57,413 bases of DNA from an uncultured Lachnospiraceae bacterium. Lineage in GTDB: Bacteria; Bacillota; Clostridia; Lachnospirales; Lachnospiraceae. The notes beneath the pieces are model-generated. The model was not told the origin of the DNA and searched no databases. It saw only the letters and a program-made list of their open reading frames with translations. The stretch covers positions 1 through 57,413 of the forward strand of contig CALWPC010000041.1 of the NCBI GenBank assembly GCA_944383325.1. The letters run 5' to 3'. Below, piece by piece: positions 27,982-37,275 of this stretch (positions are counted from its first letter, which is position 1; each line of letters opens with the position of its first letter). Both the position numbers and the translations under genes were made by a program.

Positions 27982-30900
27982 TCGGCTATACAGTCTATTA
28001 AAAACTGATCCAAATTAGAATTGGAAAGCACCCTGCCGTCCAACAGCAGGCTGACTACATACAATGTTCCGCCAAGAACATGAAACTTCTCCACCATCGG
28101 ACGGTGTAGTTTCGGAGCCGGAACGCCGTCAGCGCCTTTTCCCGCGTAGGTAAAGACAAGCTCCTCCCCCGGCCTGCTAGCTGTCAGCACTTTCCGCCCA
28201 AGAAAATCGATATAATCGGCGCCTGCATTGTACAGCATAGAAAATTGGTACGGGCGGATGTCCTCCCTGGAATCTGCAAAAAACAGCTTCGGCCCTTTCT
28301 TTGTCTCAACGGTCAAATCTCCAATTTCAAACCGCTCCATCTTCACGTCATCTGTCAATAAAACGACGTTCGCTCCTCGCGAAAGAGCGCTTAGCACCTG
28401 TTCCTTATAATCTCCGTATTCGCTGACGAGCACCGCCTCCGACTGTTCTGCGTCCGCCTTTGTAAAGCCGTACGCCTCGCTGAGCATTTCAGCGCGGGCT
28501 CCCAATGCCACCACTTCTAATTTTCCATGCATATTTTTCACTTCCGGATAAACCGTAAGCTCCAGGCGTTCCGCCGATAACACGGAACCGTCCTCTCTCA
28601 GCATTGCGGCGTCCACACTGACCTTTGTGCGCTCGTTCACAACAGGCATCGTGAGCGGAAGCGTGCCGACGCACGCTGCATTGGCCGCCTTGGCCTGCAC
28701 CGTCTTCTCATACTGTGCAAGCACCTCCCCGTCTCTGCGAAATACGGCCACAATCGTCACCGGCGTATCATCCGGCGTATCGTTTAACGCCCATGCTTCC
28801 ACCTCGTAGGTCTCGCCCGCATACAAATATCTGCGATCCGCACGGAGATTCACGCGAAGCGGGATCAAAGAATCCATATACGCGTAGTACGCCTTTTTCG
28901 GCAGTCGGTCACATCCCACAATCGTCTTCATCCACCCTGCCGGCCAGGCGTCAATGAGCAGATGAATCGCCGTATGATTTAAAATATCCGCTCTTCTGCG
29001 AAATGCATCCGTCATCATCGTTGTCGCTACCGCCTGATGTTTCTGGCTCTCCCGCACCCAGTCCGACACGGTATTCTGTTCCGGGTACCAATCGCCCTGC
29101 ACGCTATTTGTCTGTGCACGGACAATTTTCGTCGGATACCAGTGCCCTTCACTGTCGGTCTCCATCCATTCCTTTGGATAGCGCTCCCACATAATGGACT
29201 CATTATCCAACCCTTCCGCGCCATACTCCCCGCAGCCAACCATCCAACCGCTCTTGACCGGAGGCAGATAACCGCGGTACAGCTTTCCGATAGGCACCGC
29301 ATGATTGCTGTACCACATCGTATAACAATGAAAATCAGGCATTCCCTCCGAGGTGGGAGGATCATAATCGCCCTCCACATTTTTAATCACTCGGTCCGGA
29401 TTCTCTATGTATATGATTTTGCGCGCGGCAACAAAAAACGCCTCCAACTCGTCCCGAAGCAAATGCCGGTGTCCTTTGACGTCATAGCGTCTGGAAAACT
29501 TGCTCTCCGGATCTTCCGTCCGCCGAATACAAACCGGTTCATTGATAAATGTAACCATAACCGCCGACGGGTGACTGCGCAGCAAATGCTCCATCTCACC
29601 CGCCTGCTTTACAGCCTCACAAACCTGCGGACGCCTGAGATAGCTAAACAGCGGCAAATCGCTCTGATTGAGCATGCCAAGCATGTCCATATAGTCATAG
29701 ATCTCGTGCTGCACCGCACGCTGTGTAAGACGATAATAATTCATATGACACATTTTGGCAATCAATATATCATCCACAAGCTGATCAAAATCGCCGTTCA
29801 TAACGCATTGCTGCAGATGTCCCATCTCATTGGCGCCGCGGAGGATAATCGGCTTATTATTAAGGTAGAATTTCCCCTTCGGCTCCGAACTCTCGTCACT
29901 GATAAATTTCCGCATGCCGAATGTCTGCACATGCTCGGTTACGGGAGAACCTTCTTTGGATATACAGCAAACTGCTCCATACAAATATGGATGCTCCATA
30001 TCCCACAGCCGGTAATTTTTGAAGCTCACATGATAGCGATACTCATTGCTGCCAACTCCCACCACTTTCATCCTGGCATGGAACGGTTCATGACTGATAT
30101 GATCCTGGAAATTACGCGGCAAAAATTGCACGTCAAACTCATAATCTTCATAAAGGCAAGAATCATAATTGGTCACGCCGACTCTCAGCTCGACAAAATC
30201 CTCGTCGATATTCGGACGCACAAACACATCGCGGATAAACACAGACGGACGGTATTCAAATTGAACAGTGCCGAACACACCCGCCCCGGCAGGACAGTGA
30301 TGCCAACCAAGTTGCGGATCGTCCCATCCCGGTCCGGTCGCCGCATAAATTTTATCTCCGTCCAGTACCGGCCCTTCTCCTAAAATAGAAACGTCATTTT
30401 GAACCTCAATAATGAGTTCGTTCTCTCTCTGCAAATAGTCGGTAATGTCAAATTCAAACGGCGCAAAAAAGCCCTCGTGACTGCCGACATAACAGCCGTT
30501 GACATAGATGAGCGCCTTATAGTCTACACACTGAAAGCTCAGCACTGCGTGTTCAAACGACTGAACATCTCTCGCTGAAAATGTGGTTTTATAATATGCA
30601 CGCCACTTTCCGACCGGTCCCCGGTAATCAGGAATCGAAACCGTCTCCCACTCTACATCCCGACCCCGCTCTGAAAACACCTCGTGCTCCTCAAGGTAAC
30701 GAAATGAAAACTCTTTTAAAAACTGTACATCGCACTGCTGCGCCGGAAGATGATTTTCCATATACGGCGCATATTGCTCACGCAGACGGACCAGTTCCCG
30801 CTGATACTCTGCAAGCCGCTCTTCATCGCTTTTATCCTGTGCCACCCGTGCCTTTTCATATGGATAGACGCGCGTGCTTTTTTCAAAATGGGACATCTCG

Positions 30901-30986
30901 GAGACGACAGGTACAATCTCCTGATCCTCGCATCCAAGCGGATGCTGCGTCATCGCAATCTCTGCAAAATAATCCTGATTTGCCAA
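27972..30986 (-). CDS. Glycoside hydrolase family 2 protein
   Basis: A GH2 enzyme of 1004 aa, with beta-galactosidase-like architecture: the sugar-binding domain at about 110-260 (VNGCYVGSHEGFFAPFEFD), an immunoglobulin-like domain, then the catalytic barrel. The acid/base Glu483 is in FINEPV and the nucleophile is probably Glu587 in CGEYGAEG. The first about 110 residues resemble no domain I recognise. The start is a TTG placed 6 bp after GGAGGG. No signal peptide. It is the first gene of the glycan operon. Substrate (beta-galactoside, glucuronide or mannoside) cannot be told from sequence. Confidence 0.9.
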   Translation of the reverse strand: MANQDYFAEIAMTQHPLGCEDQEIVPVVSEMSHFEKSTRVYPYEKARVAQDKSDEERLAEYQRELVRLREQYAPYMENHLPAQQCDVQFLKEFSFRYLEEHEVFSERGRDVEWETVSIPDYRGPVGKWRAYYKTTFSARDVQSFEHAVLSFQCVDYKALIYVNGCYVGSHEGFFAPFEFDITDYLQRENELIIEVQNDVSILGEGPVLDGDKIYAATGPGWDDPQLGWHHCPAGAGVFGTVQFEYRPSVFIRDVFVRPNIDEDFVELRVGVTNYDSCLYEDYEFDVQFLPRNFQDHISHEPFHARMKVVGVGSNEYRYHVSFKNYRLWDMEHPYLYGAVCCISKEGSPVTEHVQTFGMRKFISDESSEPKGKFYLNNKPIILRGANEMGHLQQCVMNGDFDQLVDDILIAKMCHMNYYRLTQRAVQHEIYDYMDMLGMLNQSDLPLFSYLRRPQVCEAVKQAGEMEHLLRSHPSAVMVTFINEPVCIRRTEDPESKFSRRYDVKGHRHLLRDELEAFFVAARKIIYIENPDRVIKNVEGDYDPPTSEGMPDFHCYTMWYSNHAVPIGKLYRGYLPPVKSGWMVGCGEYGAEGLDNESIMWERYPKEWMETDSEGHWYPTKIVRAQTNSVQGDWYPEQNTVSDWVRESQKHQAVATTMMTDAFRRRADILNHTAIHLLIDAWPAGWMKTIVGCDRLPKKAYYAYMDSLIPLRVNLRADRRYLYAGETYEVEAWALNDTPDDTPVTIVAVFRRDGEVLAQYEKTVQAKAANAACVGTLPLTMPVVNERTKVSVDAAMLREDGSVLSAERLELTVYPEVKNMHGKLEVVALGARAEMLSEAYGFTKADAEQSEAVLVSEYGDYKEQVLSALSRGANVVLLTDDVKMERFEIGDLTVETKKGPKLFFADSREDIRPYQFSMLYNAGADYIDFLGRKVLTASRPGEELVFTYAGKGADGVPAPKLHRPMVEKFHVLGGTLYVVSLLLDGRVLSNSNLDQFLIDCIADRF

Positions 30987-31075
30987 TGTTTTCCCTCCCT
31001 TTCAGGCCTCAATGACAGAGCCGGAATCAACATATTTTTCTGTCACAGGTCCGTCCGAAAAACCTTCCTATTGGA

Positions 31076-31116
31076 TAAAAAAAGGCCAATACTGGCATAA
31101 TCAGCCAATATTGACC
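31076..31116 (-). terminator. Rho-independent terminator upstream of the glycan operon
   Basis: A 13-bp stem with two G-U pairs (31104-31116 with 31084-31096), a 7-nt loop, and TTTTTTTA on the minus strand. It ends transcripts from the alarmone synthetase gene. The 90 bp between it and the GH2 start show no promoter that I can call with confidence. Confidence 0.85.
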
Positions 31117-31205
31117 CTATGCTGCATTCATTATACCTGATTTCGATTTAGAATGCATCCCCTTTTTTCTTTTTTCACTGAAAATACACGACTTTTTTTG
31201 CCTGT

Positions 31206-31838
31206 TTACATAATTGCATCTGTATCAAAATCGTAGAAATTTTCAAGATTATGCTGCATTTGTTCCAGACTGTCCGAGTACTCGCGAAACTGCCTCGTCA
31301 TCTCCTCGTGATTAATATGCTGCGATTTATAACACAGCTGATGCTCCATGCTCGCCCAAAAATCCATAGCCAATGTGCGAATCTGAATTTCCACCGGATA
31401 ATACTGCTTGCTCTCTGCGCCATATACCGCCACGCCAAGCACCATGTGAAAGCTGCGGTAGCCGTTCGGCTTTGGATTCGCTATGTAATCAGACTCTTTG
31501 ACCACGATGGCGTCCAACTGTTTTTTTAACAGTTTGGCGAGCAGATAAATGTCCTTCTTATAATAACAAAGCACCCGAATACCCGCTATATCTGTCAGAT
31601 ATTCCTGCGCAGATTCCCAACTGACCGGCAGTCCTCGTCTGCGCAATTTTCCCTCGATACTCTCCATCGTTTTAAAACGGCAGCTTATATGGTGAATCGG
31701 CTTATGCTTGTGGCTGAGCTCCAAATCCCTGCGAAGCCCTGTCAGATGTACCATCACCACGCCGCCGGCTGTCTGATACGGATGCACAAACATATCGTAG
31801 TCCTGTTTATCAAATCCCTGTTTTTGAGTCTCGTTCAC
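31206..31838 (-). CDS. Small alarmone synthetase (RelP/RelQ-type GTP pyrophosphokinase)
   Basis: The 210-residue product has only the RelA/SpoT synthetase domain, so it should make (p)ppGpp without a hydrolase or ribosome-sensing part. Motifs RFKTMESIEGKL, DIAGIRVLCYY, ANPKPNGYRSFHMVL and VEIQIRTLAMDFWASMEHQ are the substrate and catalytic loops. I choose a GTG start 8 bp after GAGGGG; the longer frame upstream has a hydrophobic N-terminus with no ribosome site. It lies 112 bp downstream of the response regulator and may be read with it. Confidence 0.9.
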   Translation of the reverse strand: MNETQKQGFDKQDYDMFVHPYQTAGGVVMVHLTGLRRDLELSHKHKPIHHISCRFKTMESIEGKLRRRGLPVSWESAQEYLTDIAGIRVLCYYKKDIYLLAKLLKKQLDAIVVKESDYIANPKPNGYRSFHMVLGVAVYGAESKQYYPVEIQIRTLAMDFWASMEHQLCYKSQHINHEEMTRQFREYSDSLEQMQHNLENFYDFDTDAIM

Positions 31839-31950
31839 TTTTAAAACCCCTCTTTTTCTCTCGTTTCCCCTAAAAATATACACTCCATAATACAGTAGCA
31901 GTATCAGCATACCCTATATATTTGAACAACGTGTGAAAACTGTGCAAAAA

Positions 31951-32634
31951 TCATAAATTAAAGCGGTACCCAACTCCCCAGACAGTCTCCAGACGCTTTG
32001 GATGCGCGCTGTCCTGTTCGATCTTTTCCCGGATACGGTTTACATGAACCGTCACCGTTGCCACGTCTCCAAACGCTTCATACCCCCACACATGGTCAAG
32101 CAGCGTTTCTTTGGAATAGACGACATTTGGGTGCGTACACAAAAACTGCAGCAACTCGTATTCTTTATTCGGCATTTTTACTTCCCGGCCGTCAACAAAG
32201 ACCTTACGGTTATTCAGATGAATTTCCACATTGTCAAAAACAACCGCCTCGCACCTTTTATTCTCTTTCAGCCTCTCGTAGCGATTCAGATGCGCATTGA
32301 CGCGCGCCACAAATTCAGCCGGATCAAACGGCTTGGATATATAGTCGTCGGCGCCGAGGCCAAGTCCTCGGATAATATCCATCGGTTCATTTCTTGCCGT
32401 CACCATTAAAATCGGCAGGTCAAACTGCTCGCGTATCAGCCGGCACAGCTCATATCCGCTTTTTCCCGGCAGCATGACATCCAAAACAACCAAATCATAA
32501 TGTTCCCGGTTCAGCGCGGACAGCACGACGTTCCCGTTATCAAGAATGTCGGATGCAATCCCATAAATTTCCAGGTAATCCTTCTCCAAAAGTGCTATAT
32601 CACGCTCGTCCTCAACAATCAACACTTTTTTCAT
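31951..32634 (-). CDS. OmpR-family response regulator
   Basis: A DNA-binding response regulator of 227 aa. The receiver domain has Asp52 as phosphoacceptor (VVLDVMLPG), acidic residues at VEDE (7-10) and Lys in DDYISKPFDP. The C-terminal winged helix ends GVGYRF. A GTG four codons upstream is an alternative start. The gene overlaps the 3' end of the histidine kinase gene, so the two are translated together; the kinase is first, which is less common. Targets are unknown. Confidence 0.93.
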   Translation of the reverse strand: MKKVLIVEDERDIALLEKDYLEIYGIASDILDNGNVVLSALNREHYDLVVLDVMLPGKSGYELCRLIREQFDLPILMVTARNEPMDIIRGLGLGADDYISKPFDPAEFVARVNAHLNRYERLKENKRCEAVVFDNVEIHLNNRKVFVDGREVKMPNKEYELLQFLCTHPNVVYSKETLLDHVWGYEAFGDVATVTVHVNRIREKIEQDSAHPKRLETVWGVGYRFNL

Positions 32635-34105
32635 GATCTGCTTCACTCTCTTCTCTCTGCTTCACACGCGATTTAATCGGCAGACTGATAATAATTTCCA
32701 ACCCGTCGTTGCTCTCTGCGCGCACGCTGCCGTGATGCGCCTCCACAATATACCGCACAATCGACAGTCCAAGGCCGCTGCCCTCCATTGCACAGCTTTT
32801 GTTTTCTCCCCCTCTGTAGTAATTCTCAAAAATGTGCGGAAGATCCCTCTGATCCACACCGCTTCCATCATCCGAAATGGAGAGAAACACAATATCCTGG
32901 CCTGCACGGTAAACTTCCACGGTGATCATCGGCGGGCCGTCCTTTTTGTATTTCACACTATTTTGGATCACATTCTCAAGAACACGGCGCATCTGATCCG
33001 CATCCAATTCGACGATCACGTCCGGCGCATAATTTTCATAGCTCAGACCGGCAATTTGATCTCCGTATTCTTCACGCTCCTGCCTGACAAAATGTTCCAA
33101 AAACTGATGAAGCTCAATCAGCTGAAAATCATACGGCATATTGCCCGTCTCCAATTTGGAAAACAAAAAAAGTTTTGAGAGCAGTATGTCAATATCCGCC
33201 GCCTTTTCATAGGCCACCCGAAGATAACGCTCTCTCTTTTCCGGCGTATTGGCCACTCCGTCCAACACCCCTTTTAAGTAGCCCTGAAGCGAAGTCAGCG
33301 GTGTGCGCAAATCGTGGCTGATTCCGGCAATCATTTCCACTCTGGACTGTTCGTACGCCCGACTGCGCTCCCTCTCCCTGCTCAGACTCCTCTGCATGTC
33401 GTTGAATGAGTTACAGATTGTCGAAAATTCATTTTCCTCTGAATAATAAATCATTTCCGATAAATCACCTTTTTGGACGCGCTCCGCTCCGTCCACCAAC
33501 TTGGAAATCGGAATCATAAAGCGGTCCACCATGCGATGACTGAAATAGCGGCTCAAAAGAAAGATAATCGCCACGGAAATGGAAAGCAGGGCGGCAAACG
33601 ATAAGACAAACATTTGCACTAAATCAAACGTCTCCATTTTCAGCGAGCTTTTTTCACTGATGGCGCACAAATCGTAGCGCTCTCCGTTCAAAAGGATCAG
33701 GCGGTATACGACCGTCCGGTTGCGCGACTGCGCCACGCGCACGCTCTCATGCACGGTCCGCAGCTGTTCAAAATCGAGTGCCTGGACAACGACAAGCTCC
33801 TGTTTACTCAAATTACTCATGTAGAGCTTTCCGTCCTTGCGCACATAAAGATCATATCCATACAGCTGCAGCGAGGACATCAGCCCGGACAGCTGCTCAT
33901 CTACAGAATCAGTTTCCAGATCTAACTCTCCGAGCGCTGTCTGAATATCGTAGAGCTGCTCATCTAAATTTTTCATTCCCTGCCACTCTGAATCGTAAGA
34001 GACGCGGAGCACGCCGATGATCACTGCAATGGAGATCAGCAGAAGCAAAATGGCCGTTACAACAACCAACATATTTGACCGAAACAGCTGATTTCGAATG
34101 CTCAT
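32612..34105 (-). CDS. Sensor histidine kinase
   Basis: This membrane sensor of 497 aa has membrane segments at about 13-33 and 165-185, an external domain of about 130 residues, a HAMP region to about 245, and a HisKA domain with phosphoacceptor His264 in ISHDLRTPLTSLQ. The ATPase domain has the N box (NVIQNSVKY), G1 (DDGSGV) and G2 (GSGLGLSIV). The architecture is like VanS/ResE. The stimulus is unknown; the envelope genes around it make a cell-wall signal plausible. Confidence 0.93.
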   Translation of the reverse strand: MSIRNQLFRSNMLVVVTAILLLLISIAVIIGVLRVSYDSEWQGMKNLDEQLYDIQTALGELDLETDSVDEQLSGLMSSLQLYGYDLYVRKDGKLYMSNLSKQELVVVQALDFEQLRTVHESVRVAQSRNRTVVYRLILLNGERYDLCAISEKSSLKMETFDLVQMFVLSFAALLSISVAIIFLLSRYFSHRMVDRFMIPISKLVDGAERVQKGDLSEMIYYSEENEFSTICNSFNDMQRSLSRERERSRAYEQSRVEMIAGISHDLRTPLTSLQGYLKGVLDGVANTPEKRERYLRVAYEKAADIDILLSKLFLFSKLETGNMPYDFQLIELHQFLEHFVRQEREEYGDQIAGLSYENYAPDVIVELDADQMRRVLENVIQNSVKYKKDGPPMITVEVYRAGQDIVFLSISDDGSGVDQRDLPHIFENYYRGGENKSCAMEGSGLGLSIVRYIVEAHHGSVRAESNDGLEIIISLPIKSRVKQREESEADHEKSVDC

Positions 34106-34145
34106 TGCATTTCCTTTCCGCCCGGAGGCCGCATTCCCGTTTCCA

Positions 34146-34196
34146 AAAACAGGCCGACTCCCTCACATGCAAGCACGGCGGATGTCAGCCTGTTTT
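34146..34196 (-). terminator. Probable terminator between GT4 genes and the two-component genes
   Basis: AAAACAGGCTGAC at the left arm and GTCGGCCTGTTTT at the right arm form a 13-bp stem (one G-U) with a 25-nt loop on the minus strand. The right arm ends in TTTTT. It lies between the glycosyltransferase stop and the kinase start. Confidence 0.6.
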
Positions 34197-34212
34197 CAAA
34201 AATGCACGGTTA

Positions 34213-35421
34213 TCACTTGCGTGCATTATACCACATGATTTGTTTCTGAACAAGCGGGAATGACGCCTCTTCTTTGTGTTTATTCAGCGTCTTTAGATAT
34301 ACCTGTTCCACATTTTTTGCAAACTGCTTCGCGCTGTATTTTTCCACACTCTGCACCGCGCGCCTTGCCATTGCTCTGCGCTGCTTAGAATCGTACAAAA
34401 GCATCTGCAGCTTTTCCTGAAACTGCTCGTATGTCTCATACAAAAAGCCGTTGACATTATCAATGACCACACCCTCAAGACACGGGTCTTTCCGGCATAC
34501 GGACGGCAGCCCGCACGCCAGAGCCTCAATATATGTAATTCCCTGCGTCTCGCTCTGGGAAGAACAGACAAACACATCTCCGACATGATAATACAAACCG
34601 ACTTCCTGCGGTTTTACCATCCCGCTGAAAAAGATTTTATCGGCGTTTGGCTGGCCGGCCGCCAGTTCCTTTAACTGCTCCTCGTACGGACCGCCCCCCA
34701 CACAGAGCAGACTGACGTTTGCAAAACCGGCTTTTCCGAAATACTCAATCACTTCCTGCTGATTCTTTTCCTTCGCCATACGGCCGACCATGACTACCAC
34801 CTGATCGGACTTGGGAATTCCGAGTGACTGTTTCACGCGCGCCACATCGGATTGCTCATACCCGCGCTCAAACCTTCCGAGATCAATTCCCGACGGAATC
34901 ACATCAATCGGCGCCGTCACCCCGTACTGTTCCAAAAGTATTCGAACCTTTTGTGTCGGAACAATCACATGATTCACATTATTGCACACGCGGCGGCTGA
35001 TCAGCTGCGCTACGTTGCGTCCCCACGCCTTGCTAGGCGTAATGTAGTGCGTATAATCCTCATAAACCGTGTGATAGGTATGCACAATCGGAATATCGAG
35101 CTTTGCGGCAATTCTTTTCGCAAACATGTAACTGCTGAATTCACACTGCGAATGAATGATCTCCGGCTTCCAATCCATAATCTCTGACAGATAACGGGAA
35201 ATATTGGAGTAGACCATGCGCGCGTTTGGATAAATTTTATTGACGCTGATGGATTTGATATAATACACTTCACCGTCTTTCCAGGAATGAACCGACTGCG
35301 ACAGCGTCAAAACGCGCACCTCATGTCCCTGCTCACGCAAATGCTGTTCCAGATTGACAACGGATGTTACGACACCGTTAATCACCGGTTTGTACCAATC
35401 TGTAGTAATTAAAATCCTCAT
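34213..35421 (-). CDS. Glycosyltransferase family 4 (diacylglycerol glucosyltransferase-like)
   Basis: A retaining GT-B glycosyltransferase of 402 aa. The N-terminus MRILITTDWYKPVINGVVTS and HTYHTVYEDYTHY closely resemble processive or mono-glucosyl-diacylglycerol synthases of Firmicutes. The donor-site E-x7-E region is SETQGITYIEALACGLP. Expected product is a glycolipid, perhaps a lipoteichoic acid anchor, made at the inner membrane face. Its start overlaps the stop of the preceding GT gene by 4 bp (ATGA). Confidence 0.85.
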   Translation of the reverse strand: MRILITTDWYKPVINGVVTSVVNLEQHLREQGHEVRVLTLSQSVHSWKDGEVYYIKSISVNKIYPNARMVYSNISRYLSEIMDWKPEIIHSQCEFSSYMFAKRIAAKLDIPIVHTYHTVYEDYTHYITPSKAWGRNVAQLISRRVCNNVNHVIVPTQKVRILLEQYGVTAPIDVIPSGIDLGRFERGYEQSDVARVKQSLGIPKSDQVVVMVGRMAKEKNQQEVIEYFGKAGFANVSLLCVGGGPYEEQLKELAAGQPNADKIFFSGMVKPQEVGLYYHVGDVFVCSSQSETQGITYIEALACGLPSVCRKDPCLEGVVIDNVNGFLYETYEQFQEKLQMLLYDSKQRRAMARRAVQSVEKYSAKQFAKNVEQVYLKTLNKHKEEASFPLVQKQIMWYNARK

Positions 35422-36476
35422 GCCATACTCCCCTCTGACACATCCGAACTCTGACGTATATATGCCGGCTGCACTTCCCCGGCAAAATTCTCCTCATAAA
35501 TTTCCTGAAGTCTCCTTCCAATTACCGGAAGATCATTATGCGAAACGACCCGATATGCCGCGTCTGTCAGATTCGGAACCTGCCCTTCCAAAATTTCGGG
35601 CACCCGCTGCACAAACTCTTCAAAACATCCCGCTTTATAGACCACTTCCCGATCCGGCAGCCACGTCTCATAAATCGGTATATCTCTCACAAGAATCGGA
35701 ATCTGCATCGCCATTGCCTCCAGCATGACAATCCCTTCCGTCTCCTCGTGCGTCATAAACAGGAACAAATCGCTGCCCGCATAGGCGTCCAGCATCTCAT
35801 CCTGCTCCACATACCCCGGAAAATGCAAATTACTCCCCGCCGCGTCGATCGCCTTCTGAATATTTTTTTCAACAAGCTCTCGCTGCGTATAACCAAACCA
35901 ATAAAATTGATACTCCGGAAACTGTTTGGACAGTTCGATAAAGTCCATAATGCCCTTTCGCTCAATATAATGCCCGACTGAGAGCACCACCTTTGCCCCG
36001 TGACCAATTCCGTATTTTTCCCTGAAGCGCTTTCTCCGCCCTTCATCACAGCGATACTGCCGCAAATCAATACCGTTGCTCAGACTGTAAATCGGACGTT
36101 CAATGCCATACCCCTCTAACAGGCGTCTGGAATAGTCTGTAGGTGTGATCACGACATCCGCCGAAGAATAACATTTTTTAATCCAAAATTTAAACAAAGG
36201 CGCGAACAAATTGGAACCCCGAAACGAATTCCGAAAATCCTCCATTGTCGAATGTCCGTAATAAATGACTTTTTTCCCTCGCTTTTTTGCCCATTTTGCC
36301 ATCAGATACGAATCCGGAAAAATGGTATTTAAATGAATAATATCGTATTCATCACCGCGGTTTGTCGTATACGGTACCCCGGTCTCTTTCAGCGCTTCCA
36401 TCTGATGACAGACCGCTTTTCCGATACCGCTCATCCGTACAAGCTTGTACAGACCCATATACAAATACACCTTCAT
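35418..36476 (-). CDS. Glycosyltransferase family 4
   Basis: A GT-B glycosyltransferase of 352 aa with ITPTDYSRRLLEGYGI, SVGHYIERKGIMDFIEL and the E-x7-E region EETEGIVMLEAMAMQIP. It lies directly upstream of the second GT4 gene and is translationally coupled to it. In Firmicutes such pairs often build di-glucosyl or galactosyl-glucosyl diacylglycerol, so a glycolipid role is likely but not proven. Confidence 0.85.
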   Translation of the reverse strand: MKVYLYMGLYKLVRMSGIGKAVCHQMEALKETGVPYTTNRGDEYDIIHLNTIFPDSYLMAKWAKKRGKKVIYYGHSTMEDFRNSFRGSNLFAPLFKFWIKKCYSSADVVITPTDYSRRLLEGYGIERPIYSLSNGIDLRQYRCDEGRRKRFREKYGIGHGAKVVLSVGHYIERKGIMDFIELSKQFPEYQFYWFGYTQRELVEKNIQKAIDAAGSNLHFPGYVEQDEMLDAYAGSDLFLFMTHEETEGIVMLEAMAMQIPILVRDIPIYETWLPDREVVYKAGCFEEFVQRVPEILEGQVPNLTDAAYRVVSHNDLPVIGRRLQEIYEENFAGEVQPAYIRQSSDVSEGSMA

Positions 36477-36509
36477 CAGTTTCCCTCTTTTCTGTGCCGA
36501 CCTTTATGT

Positions 36510-37124
36510 TTATTGAAGCAACATCTTATAGATATTCTCCAGTACAAGACTCAGCCCCATGGAATAGGCCGCAATTGCAAGCGGCTTTCCGAGCAGAATA
36601 ATAATTGTAAATTTTTTAATCGTCATTTTTGTCATGCCTGCAAGATAACAGAGAAAATCATCCGGCGCCACAGGCAGAAAAATGGCGGTTGTAAATAACT
36701 TGTCAAATGTTTTCTGATTGTGTTCCAACCATCCGATATAGCGGTTGTATGTCTTTTCGCTTGCAATGAGCGTCAGCGCGGGCCGTCCTACACGCTGAGC
36801 AATCAGAAACGCTAACAGCGAACCTATGCAAATGCCGATGTAATTATACCAGAATGCCTGAAACCCGCCGAACACTGCCACGCCTACGACGCAGCCGATC
36901 GCCCCCGGCAAAATCGGGACAACCACCTGAACCGCCTGAATAAACATAAACACGAGCGGCGCCATGATGCCCAGAGGGAGCAAAAACGCTTTCAGCTTAT
37001 CCTCATGAAGAAAAATGCCGGTATGATAGCCATAAATCAGAAATGCCGCCGTCAACAGAAATCCAACGACAGAAATGATCTGTATGACAATCTGATATTG
37101 TTTTCTTTTTTTATGATTCATCAT
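36510..37124 (-). CDS. TVP38/TMEM64 family (SNARE-associated/DedA-like) membrane protein
   Basis: A 204-residue membrane protein with about five hydrophobic segments. The re-entrant region LPGAIGCVVGVAVFGGFQAFWYN and the motif FLPVAPDDFLCYLAGMTKM mark the VTT/DedA superfamily, thought to include lipid scramblases or transporters. It has its own promoter region at 37233-37241 and precedes the GT pair by 33 bp, which fits a part in lipid or glycolipid movement. Confidence 0.88.
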   Translation of the reverse strand: MMNHKKRKQYQIVIQIISVVGFLLTAAFLIYGYHTGIFLHEDKLKAFLLPLGIMAPLVFMFIQAVQVVVPILPGAIGCVVGVAVFGGFQAFWYNYIGICIGSLLAFLIAQRVGRPALTLIASEKTYNRYIGWLEHNQKTFDKLFTTAIFLPVAPDDFLCYLAGMTKMTIKKFTIIILLGKPLAIAAYSMGLSLVLENIYKMLLQ

Positions 37125-37232
37125 AACACCTCATTCGCATCTGCAAAACACGTTCTTGTGTAACACTGATCTGCCGAACTGCCTCTTTTGCCTATTGCCG
37201 AACCGTATTTGTCCGCCAATATTTTTGCTGTA

Positions 37233-37241
37233 ATCATAGCA
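37233..37241 (-). promoter_or_regulatory. Extended -10 promoter of the TVP38-GT4 genes
   Basis: On the minus strand TGCTATGAT forms an extended -10 (hexamer 37233-37238), with a weak -35 TTCTTT 17 bp upstream. The leader to the TVP38-like gene is about 100 nt. Confidence 0.5.
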
Positions 37242-37275
37242 TACAAAAAAAGGTTAAAGAATTAAGATGTTATTT

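Noticed and set aside
29037..30383. Long plus-strand frame of 448 codons opposite the GH2 gene
   Set aside because: It is antisense to a clear GH2 gene with catalytic motifs. The translated product has no recognisable domain and no ribosome site; it is a codon-bias shadow.
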